Positions 24,601 through 36,600 of a DNA stretch of 64,000 nucleotides are shown one piece after another. The notes below the pieces were generated by a model that was not told the DNA's origin, did not search any database, and saw only the letters and a list, made by a program, of their open reading frames with translations. Each line of letters opens with the position of its first letter. Position 1 is the first letter of the stretch. Source of the DNA: Gordionus sp. m RMFG-2023 (taxonomy: Eukaryota; Nematomorpha; Gordioida; Chordodea; Parachordodidae); contig NC_088775.1 in the NCBI RefSeq assembly GCF_954871325.1, positions 29,985,561-30,049,560 on the forward strand, in the 5' to 3' direction. The translations under genes were made by a program, and so were the position numbers.

Positions 24601-27600
24601 TAATGAAAAATCAATAAATTATCGATTATTTGTTGTTGCAAAATATCGCGTTTTTATATTTATTATAACCCAGTCTTCATGGCATATATTTTCGCAACGT
24701 ACATTTAGGAAAAAACCCCCATCCCATTTTATAGACTTACATACCTCCTTGAAATCTTTCTATATAATTTTATTTATTTATCCTATCCTTATAACGTATT
24801 TATTACTATATTAGATTATCTTATAATTATGTAAATAATATAATATTGTTTAAAAGTGACTGACTTGAACTTATGGATAACAATATTATAAATATATTGG
24901 GTGCACATAATTATTTATCTCTCGTCTACAACTAGAATCAGGCACTTCTATAAAATACCTTATCCTCTAAGCATTTTAGCCGGACTGCGCCAACCTCAAA
25001 TGGAAATTAAATTTATCAAAAAAACCTTACAACCACCCTCTTTATTTTCATCCACCTACTCTTAATTTAAATGACGATAATGTGTCATAACTCCCCCTTC
25101 TACCGTGTACAAGTGCCTGACTAGATTTCAATATTATTTTAAATATTTACGAAATTATAAAGTGTAAAAAAATTAAATAATGAAAATAAAAATTAACAGT
25201 TCTTTCTTTCTTATCGGTTTAGAATATATAATCAATTTTTAAAAAAAATAAATTAATAACTTAAGATAGGCTATTTTTTTAAAAAGTTAGTTATCATTTA
25301 TCGCCCATTGGTATAAGTTAAAATTAAAAGTATCAACCGATACCCATACCTTGAGTATCGATATCGATGCATCTCTGATTAGTGATTAGATTTTTTTATT
25401 TTAGGCCTGTATTTTTGAATTAATTATTAATTTTTGTGTTTCATTCATTTATAAAATTTTTTTAATTGGAATATGTATTTGATTTCATTTCATTTTGTTC
25501 TCTTAAACTATCTTTATCAAATTTATTTAAGTTAGTTTTGATTTATATTTTTGATTTTCCATTACAATATCTTAAATAAATAATTGATATCAAGGTATTC
25601 CTATTAGGGACTTTCTACACCATATAAACCAATGACTGTTTATCCCCTCATATCTCATGCCAAATTAAAATTAGAAAAAAGGGAAATCCAAATTAAAACT
25701 ACCCCTTATTCCCTTAAATTTTATTGACGATCTTGAGTAATACGGTAGAAGTCCCTGATTTCCATAGATACTGACACTAGAGATCTGCATCGGGCCTAAT
25801 TTTTCAAGCCCGGCCCCGCCCGAAATTTTATTTAAAAAGTTTTGCCGGCCCGGCCCGAATCCGAAATTTTTTTAAAACAATTTACCCATCCGGCCCGGGT
25901 AGAATTTATTTAAATATAGAAATTAATTTTTATAATTACTCATAAAAGACATATTGTTATATGACGTTTAATTTCAATAAATAAAATCAAATATTTTATT
26001 TTACATAAAAAATTAATAAATTTAGATTTATTTAAAAAAATTTCCAAGGTCCGACCCGACCCGGCCCGAATTTAAAAAAAAATAAAATTAGGCCCAAGCC
26101 CTCAGGCCGGGCCTAACTTTGCAGATCTCTTACTGACACATTTCACTATTATTGAACAATTTATTATATTTGTCTTAATATATTTTGTACTTCAGTTTAT
26201 ATATCTTTTATAAATCAATCTAAATACATCAATTAATCATCATACACAATTAACAATATTTGAATACAATTAATCATATTATTAAATGCCTTTGAGGTTA
26301 ATTGATTCTATTTCATCTATTATCTCCTTTTTGGGCTCTCGATTTGAAACGGTATAAATTGTTTTCTTCTCCGTTTTGGATAACGGCTACTTGTACTTTC
26401 GTTCTCTACCACCGCTCCGCTTCTCCGTTGGTTCTAGGGTGGTACGGGGCACTATATACATTTTTGATTGATAATTGTTTGCAAAATAAACCTGAATTCT
26501 CACTTTGAAATGGGGGCCCATTATCCATAACAATCGTATTGGGGTAACCGAAAATAGCAAAAAGTCACAATATTTTTCTTACTTCAGTAAAATTATTTGT
26601 TGACAGTTTTTATATTTCAGGCCATTTACTAAAACTATATTATTACTAGATATATATGTTCGTTAATTAGTCCGGCAAAATCTAAATGAATTCTTCCCCA
26701 TAGTTTATTTGCAGTGGGCTATTTCCCTATGATTGTTTTACCACCAGGGTTATTTGTTTGACATAATTAACTATTCTTACCATGTAATTGTCTTCATTAA
26801 TATTCGACCACCAAACATTCTCTTGGGTCAATAATTTTGTTTTAGTATAACCCTGATGCCCCATATGTAAAAAGATAAAATATTTACTTGTAATTTTTTT
26901 GGAATTATGGTTCTCCTGCCTCCATCGTGAGTTCATTTCGGCCCTGGAAAAACGGTTTTAGATTTTCCTCTAATACCTTCGGCCTCCCAGTTGCAATGTA
27001 CCGTGAAACCTTTGATAATACCGAGTTATTTCTTGTGTGTAATTTTATATCTAACGCGGAAATGTGGAGCATCCGATACTAATAAATTAATATCTAACTC
27101 ATCCCAAGCAGATGGTTTACTGTCAATTGGGAAACGGGAAAGCATATCCGCATTGCTATTTTTTTTATCCCTCGTAATTGCAATTCATTATCATAATTTG
27201 CTAGCAGTAATGACCATCTTATTAATCTTGATGACATATCTGTTATTCTATTATGTAGAGTAACGATATAAGTGGTTTATGGTCGGTGATTTTAGTAAAA
27301 TGTTTACCAATTAAATATTGTTTAAATTTAATTAATCCAAATATGATTGCTAAAGTTTCACGTTCTATCTGACTGTAATTTCGTTCTGCGGCAAATTTTC
27401 GGGAAGCGAATTCAAACGGGTTTTTCTCGTTGTTAATGTTATGAGATAGAACTGATCCTATTCCATGGTGAGACGCGTCAGCAGCTAGAATTATCGGGTA
27501 TTCCGGATTATAATGTGTTAAAATGGGTGCTTCCGATATTAATGTTTTAAATTTATTAATTACTTTTGTTTCATTATCTGTCCATTTTCATGGCACATTT

Positions 27601-30600
27601 TTTATTAAAAACCTATATAACGGAGCGGCAATAGTCAAAATTTTTTAATTTTTGATAATAATTAATAATACCTATAAAAGCTTGTAATTATTTAACTTTT
27701 AGGTAACGGTGCGTCTAAAATTGCATTGGCATTCTTATTTGTTGTTGTGATTCCCAAGAATTCAATCTTTTCTTTAAAAAAATTACATTTTTTTAGATTT
27801 AATTTCATACCGTTTATCCTCAGGTAGTCCTTTTAATAACGAATCCATTGCTTGTTGAAAAATGGCTGGCGCTGAGGCTACCCCAAACGGAAGTCGTATG
27901 AAGCGATACAATCCACTTGGCCTGTTGATCACTAACAGTTTTTTGCCTCCTCGTCTAGTGCTATTTGAAAATACGCTTCTGATAAATCTAATACCGTATA
28001 TTTTGATCCATTACCTAGTGTGGCTAATAATTCATTAATTTTGGATATAGGATATTTATTAATCAAAATATTTGCATTTACCAGTCTAAAATCACCACAA
28101 ATTCGCAAGGATCCATCTTTTTTAGTACAGGCACGATCGGAGCGATATTTGAGTATTTTAGTTTTTCTATAACTCACATCAATTCCACTCGTAATTCCTT
28201 TTCTAGTTTTATCTTCCACGCAAATGGTATCTGTCTGGTTTTAAGACATTGAAAGTTTGGGGTTGGGTTTTACCGATAAACTCGCTTTAAATTCTTCAGT
28301 AAACCTAATTTCTTAGTAAATAATGAAGAAAATTTTTTCAATATTATCCCCCCAAACCTCATTCATTGTATTACATTGATTTATTATTAGCTTTAATTTG
28401 TTTATTAAATTTCTACCTATCAAATTAATACCATTGTTTACCATTATAAATTCATGATATATAATTTTATTCTTACAATTAATGGGTAATATACATTCAC
28501 CTAGAATATCGATCATTACATTATAAGATTTTAAAATAATATCCGTTTTTGTTACTGGTATTTTTAAGATAAACGTCTTCTATATTCAAAATGGAGACTG
28601 CCGATCCTGTGTCAATTAAAAAATAATATATATTTTATCTATCAATAATTTCATCTCAAATTTTTTCCTCGACTCCTCTGGAAAATCCCAATCCTCAAAA
28701 CTTTCTCGCTCTTTTTCTGGGACATCTATCGTTTGAATATATTCTTTCTTTCTACGATTCCTTCTACATACTTTTTGTAAATATCCTTTTATTTCACAGT
28801 TATGACAAATTGCATTTAAATTTCTATGATTTTATATGGTTTTCTAATCCACAATAACAAATAATTTTTGATACTAGTTTATATTTGTCATACTGCTCCC
28901 TTGTCACTGTTTTTCCAATTTTATTTATCTCCTTTCCTGCAGATAATTTTTCATACGAAATTATTTCCGTTGTCTCCATTTAGGTAATGATTTGTACAGT
29001 CCTTTCCCATGTTAAGTCTGGCATATTGATTAATTTCATTAATATTTTTTCATTAGTAATTCCCGACACTAATTTATCCCACATTACGGTATTATACATT
29101 TCTTTAAACTCACAAGTATTTGCTTTTATCTTTAATTTACTTATATATTTCTGTAATCGTTTCGCCTTTTTCTTGTTTCGTTTAAAAAAAATAATATCTC
29201 TTAGCATAAAATTCATTTTCTTAGATTAATTTTTTTTAAAAGTTTAATTATATCATCATAATAAGATATTTCATCTAATGTCTTTGCAAACACAAAATAA
29301 ATAACTTTGAATAAACCTCTAATCCAATATTTGCTAATATAATTGATTCTTTGATTCTATCTTTGATAAATAAACTTACATCTCTCCTTTATATTTTTTT
29401 TTTTAGATTTCAAATTTTTTATTATTCATTTATCTTTAATACATGTAAACAAAATATAAAAATAAAAAATGAATATATGGTGAATTCCATATCAAATCAA
29501 CAAAAAAAAGTCGATTTTCAACCCGACCCCCTTCAATTTTTCTTAAATTTTGTATACTGGTAGTATATACTATAACTAAGAAAAAAATGAAATTTTACCT
29601 TCCCACACTGTTTACCCGCTAAGATATGGCCGTTTAAAGCGTGGAAAAATGATACATTTTTGACAAATTGCACCTCATCATTTTCAAATATCTCGAGAAA
29701 TAATTATGTTAGAAAAATAATTTAAATTTTATTTTGTAGCTTAATAAAAGTTCTTTAAAATGACATAAAAATAAATATGATGGACATTTGATTAATATCG
29801 AAAACCGGATGTGTAAAACCGGAAATGGCAATAGAAAAAAGATATTTTTTTCTGTAGAATCACACTGCTTTATATTTGTACAAAATCCTAGACTGGGATG
29901 AACATGGGTTTAGGAGTTATCACTCTTTATATGGCTAAAATTGAACAAATTTAACATTTATATCAATTTAATGAATAGTTATGAAATAATGTTAATTTAA
30001 AATTTATGTCTAAATGATAGACCCTTACTTTTTTTTTTATCTTTATAAAAAAAATTTGAGAGGTGGCTGGGATAATGAGCTGTTTAAAACTTTAGTTAAA
30101 TTTTATCTCGAAATTAAAATTACTTGACAAAATAATTTTAAATATTTTATTTAGCATAAAATAATACCAAAATTGAAATTCAACAATAAATTTTCCCCCA
30201 TATATTCAAAATTAAAAGAAAGGCTTAATATATTATTTGACGAGAATTCTATAGATTATAAAGCATTCAAACAATGGATAGCAGTTAATCGAACTACCCT
30301 CGAAACACTGACAAAATCTGCTGACGAATTTGTAGATTATTTAATTGAATAATTAAACAATTTAATTCCTCATTTGTTTATAGCTTCACGATAATAATTT
30401 CGAAACTTTAAAATTCAATTTTAATGTTGGCGAATTCTTAGTTATTGCAGACTTTTCAGAAAACTATGCATTTGTAGTGCAGAACCATGTACAAGGATTT
30501 AATCAGACCAATAATCAAGCTACTATCAACTCTTATAATTTATTACCGTGAGAACAACATAATAAAACATGTAAATTTTATGGTTATATCAGATTTTTTA

Positions 30601-33600
30601 AAGCACAACGCATGCGCATTTTATTTATTTTAAAAATTGATCGTATTCTTGAAGGAAAGATTTAATAGAGTGGCTAAAATTTATTATTTTTCTGATGGAG
30701 CAGTAACCAATATAAAAATAAAAGATTTCATTTACAATCATGAAAATGATTTTGGGATAAGTGACATTTTTTGAAACCGCACAAGGTAAAAGTCCATGCG
30801 ACATTTTGGGGGCCGTCTAAACGATTAGCAGCTCGAGCAAGCTTGCAACGTCCATATGAACATCACATATTGACAACAATAGATTTATTTAACTATGCAA
30901 GAAATAATATCTATGGGGTAAATTATATATTTGTGAGCAATAATGAATATATGAACACGAAAGTCATCTTGAAAGCAGATTTTTGAGAGTAAAGAGAATT
31001 TCTGGAACACAAAGTTCCAAGCTTTTATTCCGCTAGACGAAAACAAAAGTCATAATTTATTAAAATTCCTTGGATGATTATAATATATGATATTTTTTAA
31101 TTATAAATTTTTGATTGTACTATATGTAATGCAATTTGAGGCAAATAAAGTTATAAATATGTTTAGAATTATTTTGTCAAGTAACTTCAAGACAAAATTT
31201 AACTAAAGTGTTAAACAAAGCTCATTATTACAGCCACTTCTAAAAAATTTTGATAAAGATAAAAGTTAGGGTCTGTCATTTAGACATAATTTTTAAATTA
31301 ACATTATTTCAAAACTATTCATTAAATCAAAATATGATGATATTAATGTTAAATCCATATAAAGAGTGATAACTCCTAAACCCATGTTTATTCCAGTCTA
31401 GGATTTTGTACAAATATAAAGCAGTGTGATATCTATCTACAGAAAAAAATACCTTTTTTTTCTATGGCCATTTCTGGTTTTACACATCCGGTTTTCGATA
31501 TTAATCAAATGTCCATCATATTTATTTTTATGTCATTTTAAAGAACATTTATTATGCTACAAAATAAAATATAAATTTTTTTTTCTAACTTAATTATTTC
31601 TCGAGATATTTGAAAATAAATGAGGTGCATTTTGTCTACCATTTTTCCGCTCTTTAAACGGCCATATCTTAGCGGGTAAACAGTGTTGGAAGGTAAAATT
31701 TCATTTTTTTCTTAGTTATAGTATATACTACCAGTATACAAAATTTAAGAAAAATTGTCGGGTTGAAACCTTGGTGATTTGATATGGAATTCACCATATA
31801 TATTAAAAGTGAATGTATATTTTAAAAATATCGATGGCTCTAAAAAGAGCTTATAGGTATAATTATGTTTAAAAATTTCTAATTGTGATTAGCGTTTTTC
31901 GTTTGTAAAAATTATGTTTATTGTGAGAAATTGCCATTAGTTGAAATGACTATGGGTTGAAAAATAAAGTTATTTAGTATCGAGTATTTATTAATTTTTT
32001 TATTTTCCCCGCTAGTAAGAGGGTTTGAATTAATTAATGAGGGAAAGGAAGAGACGCAGGTTGCGTTCCAAATTAGGGACTTCCCATTGGACCATGGGGT
32101 GCTGGTTAAACCGTCAGGTCTGAGACCATCTTGTAAAGAGAGGTTTGTTGGTTCTAGGATGTTAGGTATTTTAGCCTTATTAAGAGCGTTATGGATGATT
32201 TTATTTATAGCTTTATGCCGGAGGTGACGACCTTGACTGCGGGAGCAGTTTAGGCCGTGTCTTGCGTTTGGTTAAACGGGTAGGTTGCAAAGGTGGCAAG
32301 TGTGTGAATGTGTAAGCGAGCATCCAAGTTTAAATCCTATGGTAACTCTCAGTTGGTCATTGGTTAAGAGATTATCAAGGGTTAGGCTTGGAAGTGCCTC
32401 TAGCCATTCATACCCGCCGTATTTATCGTTTAGTTGAAGAAGTTGTATATCGCTGATATCGGAAGGGTTAAGACTATTTTGTAGTTTCTTTATAAGGGGT
32501 TCCAAGTTTGATTTATTATAAATTTCGGTTGGGAATGTTTGACCGTCTGGTGTTAGTAGATTCCATCTTTCGATTGCTACTGTTAAGAGATCGTCAATGG
32601 GGGTTATGAAAGATTGAGTGAAAGGCGATTAGAGATAAAAAGAAAAAGGGAGAGTAATTCTAAGGTGATCAGGTCGATACCACCAAGTTTAGCGGGTAAT
32701 TGAGCAAGGTGCCAATTAAAGTCTGATAATGGAAGATTAAGGATCCTTTCCTTAAAGGTCTTTAAGCGAATATTATGTTGGATGAAAAATCCTGAGGAGG
32801 TGAATGAGGAGGATGAGTGGAAGAGGTGCGAGATTTTAAGTAAATATAGGCACTTTTTTAATAGATAAAAAAGTTGATGCGATGGGATTATTAAATTTCT
32901 CCATTTGAAACTGCGCCAATGACATATTTCACTATTATTAAACAATTTATTATTTTTACTGTCTTAATATACTTTGTACTTCAGTTTATATATCTTTTTA
33001 CAAATCAATCTAAATACATCAATTAATTATCATACACAATTAACAATATATTTGAATACAATTAATCATATTATTAATTGCCTTTGAGGTTAATTGATTC
33101 TATTACAGATACAAAAATATTGTTATCACAGATGGTAAACATATATAATAAACGTAGTTAAGAGGTCGAGATATTTAATTTTTCAAAAGGAATAATTGTT
33201 GCACCAATAATTGCTATCAAAAAAATATTTTCGGGTAAATTCAATAAATATATCACAAGGGAAATTAGGCATATAAGGAATTATTTTAGCATTATCCACA
33301 TAAATCTAAAAATAAAAGATATTTGTATTAATAAATTTTTGAATAATATTTATTGATATTTTCTTTAAACCAATATATCATTTCATTACCTATTGATTTA
33401 TCAGTATTGGCACTGAGTGGTATTGATTTTAAAAATCAATATTGTTGAAAATCAGTAGCGTCACTAGTGGTATTGGATTGTTGAAAATCAATAGCGTCAT
33501 TGGAGAGAGGGTCAGGGGCTTGAGCCCTCTGAAAAATTAAAAGAGACCCTTGAATTTTTTAAAAAATTTAAAGTTGGGCGCCCTGAGATTGTAGAAGCTA

Positions 33601-36600
33601 CTGTTGTATATGTTAGTTTAAGATTATTAATTATATTGTTTTTCTTGGTTCGATGTACTTTATTGATTTTGCTTATAATTCTTTGGACGAGAGTAGTGTT
33701 GTTAAACGACTCATCCAAGTCGGCTTAACTACGACTCAAGTCGAGTTTTTAGTCACGACTCGAGTTCTGAACTTGAGTTTTGATCTTGAGTCATGAACTT
33801 GAGTTTTGATCTTGAGTCGTGAACTAGTCATAAACTTGAGTCGTGAACTCAACAGGTTATCTTAAATTTTATGAAACTCGATTACTTATATTAGTATTGT
33901 TAATTGGTTGGTTGTGTAATACCCAGACCTGGCACTTGGCTCTAAAATTAGACTAAATCTGCTATGAGCACGAGACCCATGTATCTTAAGTTATTTCTTA
34001 TTGAACTTATTAGTTAAATATATGGTTATTACAGATAAATCGATAGATAATTAAAAGACCTATTGAATATGCAACAATTCAAGCGCCACTTTTCTATGAG
34101 TGAAGCTATTTTTACGTAAACGGAAATTTTAATAACATGAATAGAAAAAATAATTCCTAAAATTATATTTTGAAATAAAGAGGTTGCTCGTAGCATAAAC
34201 TCCTTCCTATTCCTATATTTATGAACTATTATTTTCCTGATTTTATTATATTTAAAATCATAAAAAAAATATTTTTATTTTTATAAAAATATTAAATAAT
34301 AAAATAAATGAAATAATGAATTTGTTGATCCAAATTTTTTTTTTATTTATTCGATTTTTTTATTGTAATTATAAAAAGAATAATGAAATGAGCCTCCCAA
34401 AAGTAACAGTATCCTAACCAGATATTTAGTATAAAATTATTTTATTTTTATAAAAAAAATTTTTATGGACGAGGCAGATATGGAACAAGAGCAAGACAAT
34501 TCTTTTACCTCTATAAAAGATTACTTTATAGACACTAATAATTCTAAGCGCAAATGTTTGTATTGTGATAAAATTTACAGTCTCCATACAGCTACAAGTA
34601 TAATATATTTCTAAAATATATTTTTGATAAAATATGATAGGTGATGATATGTAGGTTCTATTTTCAATTTCATAAAACTTATAATTAACTGTAATAAATT
34701 TGAAAATGTTTATATACATTGTTTAACCCTTCAATTCTCCGGTGGGGTATATGAAACCCCAGGCATGCTAGAAATGATATTGCATAAAAACAGTTAAATA
34801 TTATTATCTGGATTTTTCAGTAGCTTCATCAAATATATCTTAGAATCTATATTCCAAATTTCATACATTTCGGTTGAGTAGTTTTTAAGATATAAGCATT
34901 TTGTGACTGATTGGGGTTTGTGAGACCCCACCAGAGTAAATTTGCATGTTCTATATTTTTTTATATTTGAATGTATTAGTGTAATTTTTTTTTTATATTG
35001 AAGAATAAAGATCCAAGTTATGAATTATCATGATTATATGATATATAAGTTAATTTTTTCATTTAATATTTTAAATTTAAAAAAAGTTAGCTTTTTTTAG
35101 AAAATTTTGGGACAAATTATATTACTCCTTATCATTTTTAATTTAAACTTAAGAAATAAAAATAAATAATTATTTTATCAGGTTTAAGGTTAGTTCTATC
35201 TTATATCCAAATATTAAATCTAAATAATGAATATAACTGGAGATATATGCATTTGAAATTGGGGTTTAATAAACCCCACTCGAGTATTTACTTGATTTTT
35301 TTCACCGGAGTATTGAAGGGTTAATAGGTTAATATAAAATAAATTACCAAATATATAAATCCTATATTAAAAATTTTTAATATTTTTTAGCCAACCTTAA
35401 AAATCATATAAAAATATCGCACCCTAAATTCATTATCCAAACTAAAGAAATAATGCCCAAGCTTTTATCGGGCATAAGAAAACTTCAACCAGAAGAAAAC
35501 AAAAGATTAAATAAACTAATACTCAGATGTATTATTAAAAATAATTTAGCATTTAACATATTCGACTCAATTGAATTCCGGGATATATTTGCTTTTATAT
35601 TTAAAAATGAAAAAATTTGGACACGACAAACAGCGAAAGTATATTTACATTCGATGTATGAAACATCCAAATTAAAACTAATAGCTAAATTAAAAAATGT
35701 ACAAAGTAAAATTTCGCTTTCAACCGATATTTATACAGGAATCAATAGTATGTCTTACTGTTCTATTACTGTACACTATATTAATTGGAAAATTAAAAAC
35801 TATCTTTTAGATTTAATCGAACTTCCTCATCCGCATGTGGGCAAGATATAGCGAATTATTTATTAAAATCTCTCGAAACATTTGAAATTCAAAAAAATGT
35901 TATAGCATTAACTCACGACAATGCTAGGAATATTATTAATGCAACTGCTATAATGAGTAATCATAATAAGGAAAAATATAATATGCCCTTCTATAGTAAT
36001 AGATGCTTGGCGCATGTTATAAATTTAATTGTTAAAGAAGGGCTTAGTATTTTTGATCCCAAATTAGAAAAAATACACAAATTAGTGAAAACTTCACCTT
36101 TCGCCCAACCTAATGCAAAAATATCTCGAAATTTCTGGAGGCACGAGATTACCACTTGACGTGGTAACTAGGTGGAATTCTAAGTATCTCATGATTTCTA
36201 CAATAAATAAAGTAATTTAACCATAATCTTAAATGTTATTTATATAATATATTTTATTTTAAAGAATTTAGAGGCTATTAAACAATTAGGTGAATTTTAT
36301 CTTAATATCAATGAGGAAATTGAAACCTTCAAACCATTTTTCAAGATTACTTGTGAAGTTTCTTCGGAAAATACAACTATTGGGACGGCGGCTTTATTCG
36401 TCGCTTCGATAGGGAATTTCTTAGATGAAACATTTAATTCACATGCTAATGATGATATCAAATAGGCAGCTAAATTAATGCTGACCAAATGTAAAGCCTA
36501 CGAAGGCTTATTTGGTACCCTTACAAATTATATATCTAGCTTCCTAGATCCCAAAACAAAACAAAAATATATGCCAAAATCTATCTTAAATAATAAATAT

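Larger units (their letters stand above)
25772..33107 (-). mobile_element. Ty3/gypsy LTR retrotransposon fossil with both LTRs and target duplication
   Basis: Two direct repeats of about 180-190 bases (25772-26315, of which a MITE insertion makes up about 362, and 32920-33107) begin TGACA and end CA. The 5-bp sequence GATAC flanks both outer ends (25767-25771, 33108-33112). By eye the LTRs differ at roughly 5 percent of sites, so the insertion is neither very recent nor very old. The element lies on the minus strand: gag-like region about 29216-28980, zinc-knuckle and protease region about 28900-28310, reverse transcriptase 28219-27932, RNase H about 27600-27250, integrase about 26936-26400. 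TTGGCGCAG just inside the right (5') LTR is a plausible primer binding site. It is broken in many places and carries two insertions or inclusions (29479-31795 and 32030-32910). Confidence 0.9.

Noticed and set aside
26302-26508. + strand ORF of 68 codons
   Set aside because: Antisense to the integrase end of the minus-strand gypsy fossil.
33512-33718. Minus-strand ORF of 68 codons at the left edge of the composite hAT
   Set aside because: Crosses the insertion boundary at 33694 and runs through a probable hAT terminus; no protein match.
34426-34719. Minus-strand ORF of 97 codons
   Set aside because: Antisense to the BED exon of arm A; translation is lysine/isoleucine-rich without a motif.
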